Origin: Ooceraea biroi
Lineage: Eukaryota > Arthropoda > Insecta > Hymenoptera > Formicidae
Reading direction: 5' to 3'
Length of the DNA stretch: 64,000 bases
Assembly: GCF_003672135.1 (NCBI RefSeq)
Contig: NC_039506.1
Span: forward strand, 3,038,001-3,102,000
Position numbers and translations under genes: made by a program. The notes under the pieces were generated by a model. It was not told where the DNA came from. It made no database searches and saw nothing but the letters and a program-made list of their open reading frames with translations. Numbering within the stretch: the stretch's first letter is position 1; each line of letters opens with the position of its first letter. Shown in pieces: positions 37,158 to 50,216 of the stretch.

Positions 37158-39920
37158 TCCTCGCATTCAAGTGACCGATTTGGATTTTCAGTGTCTCACA
37201 GAGTATCACGGGTGAAAAGCGCCTGGCACGTGCTCGGCACCTTTTGCCACGACGTGATCGAGGGTTCGAACGAGACAAATGTCATTACCGAAAGGCGAAG
37301 TGGAGAACGTGCCCACCACTAATATCGCTAATATCGTAACAGTTAAATAGAGCATCCGACTCCCTTCGTGCACGTGCAAACTTCACGATGCTTTATTCCA
37401 AGTGGATTATTTTCATGTAAACATTTTCTAAAATACATGCTTAATCATCTTAAACTTTGTGTACGGAATTCCGCTTGATCAGGCGCGCTGATCGAGTTCT
37501 CCAAGTTCAAAGTGTCCAGCTCGAGAAGCCTGTCCTGAAGACCGCGTTACGAGAGATCGTTCGCGAATTTGCATAATCCGCCAAATCGTTCGACAGCGGT
37601 TACACCGCTCTGCCGTCCGACATGCGGTTTTCGACGCACGGCGCGTACTCCACATCTCTACGAGCGATTGCGCAAGGTCCTTAAAGTTAGTACGCGCGGG
37701 GGACTGGACTCACTTTCAGCGTGTCAAGGACACCAGCGGCCGGGCCCTCTCGGCCTAATTCCCCCGCGACCAGCGGCCGTATTAAACGTCCTGCTAACAC
37801 GTGACATTTATTTTCTAAAGTAACCGGCTGATCGCTTGCCTCAGCTACGTGGGCACACTTTTGTATTTGACAGCTGTTATCCGATAATGACCACTCCGCT
37901 GCAGGATACATCCTCTCCCAATCGCGGCCCCTCGGCCTTTCTTTTCTCCTATTTTTAAGGGTCCACGATATTTGAAGGTGAAGATAGTACAGGTATTTAG
38001 TGGAGATAGGCCATTTCGCGTATCGCTTCTTATCGCGCTTCCATTGTAAATAATTCATTGTTTATCATTGTCGGAAGGAAATCAGTGAAGGGATGGAAAC
38101 GCCCAATGGCAGATGTTGACGAAAGTAACTGACTCGTTACTTTCTACTATCTAATTTTAACAAACACAGACATTCTCGGATTGGTTTGACTACAGATTCT
38201 TTAGCCTAGAAACAATCCATAGATACCATAAGCGCTACAAGATAGCGGCATATGTGTGGCTAAAGCGAAGGAGATGTCTATTGAATTTGTAGCAGAACGT
38301 AGTGTTCCAAAGTTGAATCTCCAAAGATAACTGTAACTCTCATTCTTGTTAGGCAAAACTTCTTTTTGGAAAGAAGTCTATTAAGAAATATGTAAATCGC
38401 GAGTTCTTGGTTCGCGCCTTTGAAAGGTTAACTAGATTGGTACACTTGCGTTCAGAGCATCAATAGCATCAACCGTCCCTAGGTTCCAAAGAACTTTGAT
38501 CACCCTTTCCGTGTGCGTGGGCGCGAGCACAATGACCAAAGCCATACATCTTTCACCAGGACCACTCGCGACGCCAGCTTGCACAACGCTCGCTCGCTTC
38601 GATGGAAAGACGGGGCGATTTTCGTGCCTCTCAGGAAAGCACGCGAGAATAGACGCGTTGTCCTTGACACGGCGCGAGCGCGTCGGGCCCCGAAATTTAA
38701 TTTAATTCTTTGGCCGCCGAAAGTGAAACACGGGTCGTTTGGCCTATCGACATCGACGTGATACGAAACCCACCGATTGATCCCACGTGCGTCACTTGTG
38801 TTATCCTGCGTTGCTTTATATTGGTCCATCATCATGGCGGGGATCGACACAAAGGATGAAAAATAATAGATTTTCTTTCAAAAGCGGCGGGCGTTCTGCA
38901 TTGAGAAGAACAACTAATTTATGTAAACCAGAAGTCGACACTGTGACATCTATTCAAATTTATAACTGACGTCATTTTTTTGTGTCATCTTCGCTGTTGC
39001 TTCCCTGCTATTATTGACTCTGTCTGAAGTAATACGTGCTTTCGTAATTTAAAAATTGAGATGTTGAAAAATCTCTAGATCAGGGAAATGACATCCATAT
39101 TCTTTATTTATATTTGTTATCTCGAAATAGCTCCCAACTCTTGTAATGTCTTACGTCGTTTAACGTATTTTGTCACAAGATTGGTAGGTTTGATTGATCA
39201 GTTTTCTTCGGAGAAATTTCAATCCGAGATAGGCGCGACAAGGGTTTTTGTACTTATTGGAGCCATTCATCAGAATTTCTAAATTTACACATGATTATAC
39301 CTAATTATACCGTGACACGCACTCACGCATTAGTGCCACACAGTTGTGTTGGGCACACGCTCTCGCACTAGTCGCACAAGTTGCGCAACATTACATACCG
39401 CAAAACAGGTTTTTTTCCAGCAAAATCTACAAAAGCATTTATTTTTGGCAAACGGTTGCGTATTTTCCCAGCGTATCTAGATAGATTGTCATTAATTATG
39501 ATTATATTCATTAATTAAGCACTTTCTAAAAGCGGGACGATGTTAAAAAGGAACGTTGCTATAAGAAATGAGGCATAAATATAAGAAAGAGCGCAATTTA
39601 CGTCGGATGTTCACAATTCTTTTAATTGGACTATTGAAAGGGAGCACTTCTCTTTTTCTATATAATGTATTCATCCCAAAGCTTTCAGCAAAATAAATCA
39701 AGATTTATATTAATGTATCACTAGCTCACATTTCAAGCGTTTGCTGTTCCTTGTTCCTTGCTGGTTAATGCTTCCGTAACTTCTTTCAAAGTTCAACCGC
39801 AGCCGTGCGTTTTCTCACGGATAAGTCAAATATTGGACAGTGCGGTCTTCAGCAACTCTCTCTCTAAACAACTATCGGAGAAACGATTTTCACTCTTATT
39901 CGCCAAAACGTCAAGACCAG
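37158..39920. other. Noncoding DNA, no gene recognised
   Basis: Mixed composition with no convincing ORF, RNA gene or repeat beyond short AT-rich patches. Confidence 0.45.
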
Positions 39921-39948
39921 ATATATATATATATATATATATATATAT
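39921..39948 (+). repeat. (AT)n microsatellite
   Basis: Fourteen AT units in a row. Confidence 0.95.
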
Positions 39949-42900
39949 CATGAATAATTATGCGAGAAAAAAAGCTGATTGTGGAGCTTGTTATAAAAAT
40001 TAATAATTAGAGAATATTATTTAATTACTTATAATTTAATTAATAACTATCAGGCAATTATGCTGTTGCGCACTTATCATTGAAATTACCACATTAAGAT
40101 GTTATCAGTTATACATGAAAAAACATTATGTGTGTAATTGTACGTAATTTGTCATACTTTATAGGAATAATTACACGAATCGTTATATAATCGATTACTG
40201 TTGCGATAATTCCTCTTCAGAGATATTTTATGGCGAAACTGATATAGTTCACACGGTGCCTCGCGCAGCGCGTTCGTTTCATGTCTCACGGGGTTCATTC
40301 AACTCTCTATCTAGATATCCTTCAATTTCTGGATTCTTGTCCGCAATCAATCGTCAATTAACAGTCTTCTAGATGATGTGTTTCTTCATCGTGGCTACGT
40401 GTCGTCACTCAATGCCAAAATCATTTCCAAATCACTCCGGCGTGTCGCAATGCGGTTTCTCGGTCTCGAACACTACTAATCGTGTTCCAGTACTTCGCTC
40501 TTCCTCCTGCCTCTAGCTTCACCTCGAATTTTCGCACTGCGGCTCCACGGACTTTATCAATCGATTGATCGATCACGTAATCGTGAATTGAAACACATGA
40601 TCATTACGTAACGTAACTATTAGAAAACGTGCAATCAGCTTCGGACAGTAAGTTCTTCGCGCTTCTGCCTGCTTGCAAGACGCAGCTCTCTATACTTTTC
40701 TATTTGCGACATGTAAATCGTGTAGCATCTACCGTCGTGCTTCATAAATTACCTACATCGCGAGTACGTGATGAGCGCAGCAAAATAAGAATAAAATACT
40801 TTCAAAATATATAGTATATGAGTAACAAGCGATCGCACATACAACCTAGCGATTACATTTAATGACCATCCTGCTTTCGTAAACTTTCTTCCACTGCCGT
40901 CTCCGCTTGTCTTTTTATATTTTTATGCTTTTTCCCCGTATCTCGCGAGCATCGGCTTTTCCGGAGAAATCAAAAGTGTGTCCCGATTTACGTACTCCGC
41001 CCTACTTCCAGCGTTCATTAGCGCACCTCTTTTACAATGCAATTTCCGCGAGTTTACCGCTCCCCCCGCCCTCGTTCCCCCGTACGTGCCCGGTTTCTCC
41101 AACCTTTCCTTTATCCGGCGGCGAATAATAATGATAATGATCGACGGCGCATTATGCGTTTCGCGATCTGCGGATTCGTCTTCGCGAAGACGCGCGACCG
41201 TGCACCGTGTATCTCGCTAATCGCGGACTTCTGACAATGAACTAGATAACGACGAAGCTTGGGTGCATGTATACGTGTGTCTCTAGGTTAGTAGCGACAA
41301 CTTTATATGTATATATATCCAACATGCGAAATGAGATTCTCCCCCAGCAGCGTTTCTCATTCTCTATCTCTGGACTACGAGAGTAGCGTGATTATTCAGA
41401 CGTGCAAATATTGGTTCCTAATCCTGTCGCTAATGGCTTTCTTCACTTCCGAAAGCTACAAGTTTTATCGGAGATCCTGGAATGTAAGCAATTAATTATC
41501 AGCGATTATTATCTTTTTTTTAATATAATTGGAAAGTGAAATCTCTTAACACACATAGAAGAGTTACGAGTTTCTTCATCACTTCTAAATCGAACATTAA
41601 CGATCAAAGAAAATCAAGAGATAATAGCTGATCAGAACACATAGAAATAGAAATAGAAATTTGTGAAAGAGGTCTCTAGGCTCGTCATTTGCTGGTCGCA
41701 TTTTTGCGTGTCGCACATGTCTAAGACAGATCCCTGATAATTCCTGATGACGGACGGCAAACGCGAGCGCCGCTGCGCATAGGATGAGTCGACGTCATCC
41801 TATTTCCAATGTTGCATACTTATCGTCAGCGATACGTGGCAATGATCCACATAATCCTTCCATTGAGCCGTCATTCCGCTCCTCATTAACCGTGGCGATG
41901 AGGACTGAAATTGCACGTGGCCAACTTCGTCCGCAAAGGACAATGCTGGACACCTGTGATTCCCCGACAGATGAAAGTCACCGCGGAATATTCATGATGA
42001 AGAAACGCGCTCCGAGTACCGAGGAAAAATTTTCATTTCCATGAAATCAATTCAACGATCTCTTTAAAATATTGGATGTTCACTTTTCAGCCAGGCAAAG
42101 TTTAATGACGGAAAGTAATGAAAAGATCGCAGATCGGCGCTCCGCTTACGAATTTGCGGACGAGTTTCAACCGTCCGGTGGAGAGAAATCCGTCATGTCC
42201 CGATCGGTGAGATCGATTGGAATACAGAGCACGTGGACGTCAGCCGAAAACTCGCACGACGCGACGCCCACGATCGCCGCGCGCCGCATCCGATGCGATT
42301 TCCGCTGCGTATCGAAAATCGCGCGGCCGATCGCGATCGGGCCTATAAATAAATCATGAGAATGTAATCGGCGCAGCTCGTTGTTTTTCTGTTTTCACGA
42401 TCAAGTTTGCCTGGCCGAGAGGGGCTGGCTAGCCGAGCCGCTGACACTGGCATTGGCCTACTCTCTCCAGCGTCGTTCACTCTCCTGCTTCGCGGCTCGT
42501 GTTCTCACTCTCTTTCGTTTCGTGCTCGGGACAAAACAACGCGCGCGGTGCGCCACCATTTTCCACAGTCGCGCTTTTCTCCCTCGCTTCTTCCGGACTC
42601 CGCTTTCCCTACCGCGCGATAACGATTCCACGTTCGATGATAGTCGTTCCATCGAAAAAGAATCCGCTGAAGAAAGAGGTACGTGAAGACTCGCGCGAGA
42701 AATGGGAGATCAAGGGAGATCAAGGGAGATCATCAGAGGAAGACGCCATTCCGACGCTGAAATATCAAATTTTATTTGTTCCGAACTTGAAACCTGAAAT
42801 GATTCCAGTTGATTAATATTCGTTTTCCCTCATTTTTTATATTTGAAAAATTGTGTGAAAAGTACATGTATATTATTAAATTTGACGATGTCCTAATTTG

Positions 42901-43590
42901 TGCAAGGCTGAGTGTAAACTTTGTCAGTCTTTACGATCGACAATGATATATTTCCCTACATTTTCGAAAATTTGCTGAAATAATAAATAGAGAGAACCTA
43001 AATGGCGAAATTAAATGGCACGCGTGCCAGAGATGTTACGACAATTTTGCTGGTTAATGATTTATAAGTGATATCATTTTATACGTTTATTCAAAATGTT
43101 TTTTAGTTGTTACAACATGTGCAAGTTAAATGTTTTACACGAAAGAAACTAACAAGCCCACTGCAGAAACAAAGCTCGGCAGCTGAAAACTTGTCTCAAT
43201 AAAATTCTGCGATAATTAATTTTCTATTCATTTTTTTCTTTATTAAAAACTACCCAACATGTCAACAACTCGATAAATATTATTTTTAATTTTTGACACG
43301 CGACATAAAAAGATTCACCACCACTCAAATAGAATAATAATGAAACAAGATTAAATAAATATAATATTAAACTGTAATAAAGAAAAAATCTACATGTGTG
43401 CATAACTAAGAGCATCAATTTTTACATTTCTTTAATTCCAGATGCGCATCAAGTTTCGAAGAATTAAAATTTCTTTCTTTCCAACAAAGAGAATCTTATT
43501 AAATTTAAAAAAAATCGAGACAAGAATACAACGACAAGCTATATCTTAAAGTTTGCCGCTTCGTCGGTTCACAGATATTAATCTTATTAA
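39949..43590. other. Noncoding DNA with a TATA-plus-CpG segment
   Basis: AT-rich at 39,950-40,240 and 42,830-43,560. A CTATAAATA word at 42,343-42,351 precedes a CpG-rich stretch (about 42,400-42,690), which resembles a promoter with an untranslated leader. The frames there are Arg/Ser-rich and unrecognised. A 62-codon frame at 41,307-41,495 ends in a hydrophobic stretch next to a donor-like GTAAGC; this is too weak to call. Confidence 0.4.
42704..42732 (+). repeat. 10-bp tandem repeat, three copies
   Basis: The unit GGGAGATCAA is repeated about 2.9 times without interruption. Confidence 0.9.
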
Positions 43591-43679
43591 CGTGCGTGTC
43601 TTGCTCCTCTACCGGCATGATACTAACAGCACGTTACAGGAGAGTAGTGATAGTAAATAGATTGACACATAAATCAAGC

Positions 43680-44620
43680 AAAGGGGGAGAGAAAGAGAGA
43701 AAGACGACGCGCTCTCGGTGCACACTGCACGGCGGTCGTCCGGCTCGACCTGGTTTCCAGCGAGAAAAGTCGTTCGCTTCTTGCGCGCTCGAGATCGAAG
43801 AAGAGACCGCGCCGCGCCGCGCCGTTACGAGTGGCGGGACGCTCTTCCCGATTCTGGACAGTGGAAAGCACCTCTCCGCTCTCCCCCTCCTGCTCCTTAA
43901 CCGCCAAACACCTCTCGCTTGCTCTCTCGGCTCTCTCCCTCGTTCTGTTATGAAAGTGCTGCAAGTGGAGCGCGCCGCCTGCGACAACAAAGCTATACTT
44001 TTATTTATAACTGGCCGACTTACGTCGCGCGCGAGCCGGCCCGCCGATAGACGAGCAGCGCGGGACGTTAGGTGGCAGACGGCACGGGCCCCGGATTGCG
44101 CGCGCGCGCGTTGGGCCTCAAGTCCCGCGCGCTGGGACCACCGCCAGTGCGCATGCGCACGCGCTAGCGCATCGCGAGAGAGTGAAAAAATGGAAGAGCG
44201 CCGGCGAGAGAGTGCGAAAGGTGGGCGCAAGAAAAATCTCGACGGGCAATTCCCTCGCAGCGAGAGAGCCGCGCTGGCCGGTCAGGCCGAATGGATGGAC
44301 GGATGGACGGTACGGACGAACGAACGGACGGACGGCGCGGCGTGGCGGAAGAATTCGTTTTCCTTTTGCGGGCGCGTCGATCCGCGAGATCGATACGGGA
44401 GCGGCGCAACCGGCACGCGGGAGAGACCGGGGCGAGAGTACCACCCCAGATGTTCAATGGACTTTCCAATAAAAGTTGGATAATTCCTGGCGAAAATGAT
44501 GATGAATTCAGGCCCGATAGCGGGGCGACGCAGGCGGCTGCGCTGAGTTTCTCCGCGCTGCGCCGCGCCGCGGCATGCAGAACGAACGGCAAGCGCCCTG
44601 AGAAATCGGTCGATTGAGCG
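43680..44620. promoter_or_regulatory. CpG island with an NRF1-type palindrome
   Basis: A strongly CpG-rich block. It contains the perfect 14-bp palindrome GTGCGCATGCGCAC at 44,147-44,160, which is the recognition sequence of NRF1 / Drosophila Erect wing, and a GGAC/GAAC tetranucleotide repeat at 44,291-44,336. A 295-codon plus-strand frame and several overlapping frames on both strands run through it; all are Arg-rich and mutually overlapping, so I treat them as stop-depleted noise. A promoter or untranslated first exon is the likeliest content; strand is not determined. Confidence 0.4.
44291..44336 (+). repeat. GGAC-type tetranucleotide repeat
   Basis: Variants of GGAC, GGAT and GAAC are repeated about eleven times. 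Confidence 0.8.
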
Positions 44621-47600
44621 CTGATTAGCTTTATCTCGAATAATTTACCGTTCTATATAGTGTACCATCGTGCGGCATGCTCTGTGAAGAATATGCCGCA
44701 TCCGTGAAAATTAAAGGTTGATCAGGTTAATGCCGTATTATACGCACTCATTCATGACGATTAAAATATTTATAAATACTGATATAAAATATTTTTGAGA
44801 ATCCTAAAAAGAGATCTGATTTGCATTTGCATGAATGTTACGTAGATCCTGAATTAAGTCTACTATAGGACTTGATTATATAAATTGATTATATAAATGC
44901 CAACGCAATCTCTACCATTCAACCAAAAATCAAACAATTCGATAAGATGTCAAATTGATATTTTGGTCCATATCGACTCACGATTTATCAAGCGGAGATT
45001 GAGAAGCGTCTTCGTAATACATGGAATGATTCGCAGAAGCGTCGAGAGTCCGCTTTGATGGCGAAGAGAAAAGCGGTAGAATCGAAAGGAAGATCGGGAG
45101 GAGCTAACTAACGCGACGCGTTAGTCGGCGCACTTATTAGGGAATTGCACTTTCTTTCACGCGGTTGGCGCATCGTTCGCGCGGCGAAGACGGCCGAAGG
45201 TGAGAAGAACGAGGAAACCGACCTCCGGTGCAACGACCCGCGGCGCGGCGCCGCGAAGTGTGTCGTTTGTGGGCGCACGCAATCGTCGCAACGATTTTGA
45301 AAAATGGCCGTCCCACTTCTGCAAGGGAGTACTTTCACGGTCGCTAACCCCGCGACTGAGAGGATCGCGCTGCTCTCGGCACGACAAGCGCTAGCCCGCG
45401 CTTTTACGCCGTAAAACCGCCCGGGTGTACGTACTCTCTAACGGCACGGAGAAGACCACTCTTACCGCTTTGCCGTAAACCGCCAATGATCCCGCTGGGC
45501 GATGTCAGCGGAAACGAGGAAAAAGAGCCGCGTCCCGGAGCGATCGGAACGCGTGCACGCGATACCGCTATCGGTCCCGGGGATCGAGACTGAATTGCCC
45601 GAGTTTGCCCATATCGGAGAGCGAAGGAGACAATTACGTAACGAAATATGGAACAAACAAGAAAAATGTAGTAACGATTGTTCAATATATCAATGAGTTA
45701 GGTATTTATTCGCTCCATTTAGAAAGAAAGGCCGTGAGAAACTTTCAATGACGATTTTATCAGGCTTATAATAATACTTGAAGAAGAAATTGGAGTAAGG
45801 GAGCATTCTGGGACGTCAAATAAGATTTACTGTTCGTCAAAGTGAAAATACGAGGCACGTGTGCGCGCTTCGTCAGAATGATTCGTCCGAGCACCGTGAA
45901 TCTCCCATAGAGGATCGCAAGATCTCGCCATTTCCTGCCTCTCTCTCGATTTATCGGAACGAGCGCGCGCGCACACGCCGATTTTTCGTCCTAGGTCGTC
46001 GCGAGGATTTCCCTCGGTTTCTCAACTTTTATCCTCGCGCAGATCACCGTCCACGGGGCCCACTTTTCACCGCGAATTCTCACGATATCGTGCTCGGAAA
46101 GTAGCGAAAACGTGTTCGAGGATTTCTTTCCCTTCCCCTCCGCCGTGGCTCTCAATGCTCGGGAGGATCGCCGGCCGGCTCGCTTTTGCACAGTCCGCCA
46201 TGCACGGAGAATAAAACTGTCATCTCGAAAGTTGGCCTACTATCTCCCCGATCGCGATAATAGCCCCCGCAGCCACGAGAGGTGTCTTCCTTCTCTCTTC
46301 GCAATGACGCCGGTCTCTAATGCGCCGCGGAAAAACGAAGCTGCCGTGAATCTGCCGATATCTTTCGCGATCACGTCTCCTTTTCTCCCAAGTAGCGGCA
46401 ACAGATGTAATAATGCGCGAAGAAAAGTGCGAGGCGAAAGGGTCATCAACGTGTTTCTCTTTCGAGTTGTATTTAAATAATATAAAATTTCAAGAATATA
46501 TAGAAATATAAAAAATATCGATAAAATTATTAAGCCTATGAAAAGGTCCATGTATCAATTTCACGCACTGTACTACGGTTTCTTAAAAAGTTACTGCGAT
46601 TTCTTCCGTGAAATATCGGCGTTTTCGTTGATAAATAAGCTTACGGATAAGGCACATAAAATATTCTCTTCCATGGTATCCAGCCGAGAGCAATTTGTCT
46701 CTCAGGTAGCTTCCGCTCTTTCGGCACATTCCACAACTTAGCATGTGACACCCGATAGCAAAGCGTGAAGCGCATCGCAAGAATTCCACTATTTCCGGAT
46801 TAGGGAAACATCTTGAAAAACTGATCCTAATCCACATCGTTGGAAAGCGATGCTAGTAATAGTCGCCCTCGGCAGATCAATAATTCTTTTCGCATATCGT
46901 AAAAGCCGTACAAGTCATTTTCGTCTGTATTTTACTGCAATTTATGGCAACGTACACAAGTACAAACAAATCTGAAATTTCAATGCAATCAAACGCAAAA
47001 TATCTGTTTCTGATCTCTTATTCCTAAAATGGGTCACTGTATTTCATTGAAATTTATGATTTAATTAACAGATATGTACGATGTGTTAACAAATCATCGA
47101 AGGTAGAAATTAAAACGGTTTTATGGATATGCAATATGCAAAATTAACGGACAGACATAGTTTCTGTAGAATTATATTTGCTTCCCAATTATTTTATCTC
47201 AATTATCAATATTATTATTGTTTATTATTAATTAATAAATCACGTCACGTTTAATCATATTACATTCAAAGGCACTGTTTATTCACATGTACTTACTGAA
47301 ATATCGGACGGATCAGAATTTGTTGCGCAACGTTGCGCCAATAATCGAACAGCAATATATAACATTGCTAGCTTGTAAGACGTACAACTTATATTACCAA
47401 TGGCAATTACCAGATTTATTCTGAGTCGACCTCGGAGCTGCCCTACGTCGTCGGCTCTCCTCGTGCTCGTGCTCGACGAGCAGATGCAAATGCGTGCAGG
47501 TCGTGCCATGTTGCACCTGCCGCATATTCCGAACGAGCACGATCGTGCATCTCCTCGCACGACCTTGACACGCTTGACTCGAAGACATCTTCAATTCGCA

Positions 47601-49870
47601 AACGGCCGATACGTTTCCACTAGACTGCACGTCGAAAAATCGTCCATTAACGCTGGGATACTGGCTAATACTTTATAAATACACTAGACGTGCACACGTA
47701 ACATTATACCACGTTGAAATATTATCAGTTTTTAATAGCTTCATAGCTTAAGTTTCCTCTTTACACCAAGAATTTCATTCGATTGAAAATATGAGAATTA
47801 TTTGGAAATTGGAAAAAAGGATAAAAATCAGTCCTCTATCATTAAATCATAAAATCAGGCATTCCAGTATTAACTCGTAAATCCCCGAAAAGAAATTATA
47901 TATCGACGATGGTACAATGTACTGAATTCAAATTTTTTAAAACTATCTTGTATCAATAAATATCTATATCTTCAAATATACTTCCATGCTGGAGAAAAAA
48001 TCACGAACAAAGGTATCAACATGCATACACAAACTACAAAAGTTAAGGAATCTGTTTGATCCTCAGAATCGTGCAGGAATGTTAGAGCAGAGAGAGAGGC
48101 TCTGTTATACTAAACGATTTCTCGCGTGTAAACGTTCCGTTCTCTCGACGATTGTTATCTCTCGATGCTCGCGATAATGCTCCACGTTCCACGGCGCAGT
48201 CCATGCACGCCTGTGCGAATTGTTGGATAAATTATGCAAACTATTCGCGTTCTTATCACGGAATTTCATAAGTGTTTTTGGCTCGTTCCGGGTAAATGGC
48301 TTAAAAGCGCACGCAATTTCGACCGCGTTTCGCTCACATCTGACGAACTAGTTCGCCCGAACTATCTGCAGTGCATTTAATGCCGCACGATGTAAAGCAG
48401 ACAGGGATTCTTTTTTGAAGTTTCTAAATGGCTAAATCGGATTCCTGTCGGAAGTCTGTCAAAGACTTTAAACCCTTCCGGTGAAACTTGCAAATTGGCA
48501 AAACGCGCTATTCGCTTAGACAAGTTTATCGATTTTCCTGTCTACGCCAAGAAGAGAAGGCCTGCGTGATGGCGACTTGCAAATGAGCTAATTTTCGTCC
48601 CTTCGCGATAGTTCTACACGGTTCTTGCATCCATTATTCCCCGAGGATCTCTTCAATCAATCCATTTGGAAGCAAAGCATCAATTATATGAGCTTAATGA
48701 TTAAAAGAAGGAGATATATAATTGCTTGGGCGTCGTTTATAATTTATAAAATCTGTCATCATAATTAATGAAAACATTAATTTGTCAGATTTGATATGGA
48801 AATATTTGAAGGCGTGTTTTAAATAAAAAACAGCAACCGGAAAGGAACATTTTGATGATGAAAACTTTTTTGTAACAGAAATACCACGAGAAAGTCTCGG
48901 AAATTCCGTTGGAAATAACGATCCTTTCACCAGGGAACAATTGAAATGAACTGTAAACGAAAATGTAAAAGTCTTGATGAAAAACGTCCCGACACGAGCC
49001 AATTCCCTGCTGGGCGGAAATTGGTAGGCATTCAATCTTCGAGCCGCGTGAACAATTTCGCGCGACAGGAAGTACGTACGTTCCAATTATCGTCGTAAAT
49101 GCGTTAGCTCGACACCGAGCGAATATCTAGAACGTTTGCATACGAACCTCGTAAATTGCAGCTGAAGATAATTCTGCCGGTAAACAATAAATACTTTCAT
49201 CATGACGAGAAACAGTACTTTTGCATATCTCGCCGTACAATTCATAAAAGTGACAACCAAGATGCGCGACTCGCTGCCAAGTTTGAAACATAAAAATGCA
49301 CTATCGTGGGCGTGCATCGTAAGCTGCAATATATCTCGCAGGATTCATGGTCAGAAATGCGCTTCCTAGATTTGTGTAAAAGACGATGAGCCGCTCAGCT
49401 CACGGAGCACGTATCGATAGTAACTTACAATGCGGTATTCTCCCAGCGATAGCTTAAAACTGAAAAGAATCCAAAAGCAATAACTATCTACATATCGGAA
49501 AATATAAAATTAATGTAAAATGAATAAATTAAATAACAAAATTTAGAACTAGAGAATATTATTCTATACTATAAAAATAAATATAAATGTTATCAAAATT
49601 CTTATAAAATATAGTTATATTTTATAAGAGTCGCCTTCAACCACGACAATTACAGTCTTAGCAAGAATACGTGAAGGAAATCAGTTTAAAGCGAACAGTT
49701 TTGATAGAATGTAGATAATAAAATAGAAATAAAAATATAAAAATATCAAATATAAAAATATCAAATATAGAAATCAAGTAAACATTCCGTTCACTCAAAA
49801 AAAAAAACAGAATCGCCGTGTTGGTTGTTGCTCATGCTAACAACAAGTGAGAAATGCGAGGCACGTTGTA
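44621..49870. other. Noncoding DNA, no gene recognised
   Basis: Moderately CpG-rich at about 45,110-45,620 and 45,950-46,260, and AT-rich at 46,880-47,280 and 49,490-49,800. A 62-codon minus-strand frame ending at 47,394 is discussed in findings. No protein family or RNA gene was recognised. Confidence 0.45.
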
Positions 49871-49879
49871 TAATATTTC

Positions 49880-50216
49880 GCCGTTCGCATATTGCATTTC
49901 GCAGTCGCACACGCGAGACTCCGGCGTGTCCGCGCTACGACAGTGACGCAGTGTGCGACGATAGGGGGTGGAGACGCTCCGCGAAGGAGCTCGAGGGACA
50001 TCCGGCGACAGAGAGCGACGGGAACGCGCAAAGGGTTCGGGATAAGGATGCGACGAGTGCGGGTGCGCGCCTGCATGCGCGGCTGCGGCGGCGTCGTAGT
50101 ACCGCAACCCGCCGCCGCCTCGGCGCCACAGTCTCCCTCTCCGCATGTTCGGAGCCGGCTGATCCGTTGTTCGCACCTCCTCGACGCTCGTCCGCCTGCC
50201 CGCCCGCTGCAAAATG
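49880..50216 (+). promoter_or_regulatory. Putative promoter/5' exon of the metallopeptidase gene
   Basis: A CpG-rich block ends in AAAATG followed directly by the donor GTAAGT at 50,217. Exon 2 of the metallopeptidase (from 51,878) contains no methionine codon in frame and needs a start from upstream in phase 0. An ATG immediately before a consensus donor fits that need. The block would therefore be 5' UTR plus the start codon. The transcription start site is not determined. Confidence 0.55.

Noticed and set aside
37230..37290. tRNA-like GGGTTCGAACGAG word
   Set aside because: It resembles a T-loop, but no acceptor stem, D-arm or anticodon arm could be placed around it.
43596..44483. 295-codon plus-strand frame and overlapping frames on both strands
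   Set aside because: CpG island with a tetranucleotide repeat. At least four frames are open together, which points to composition rather than coding.
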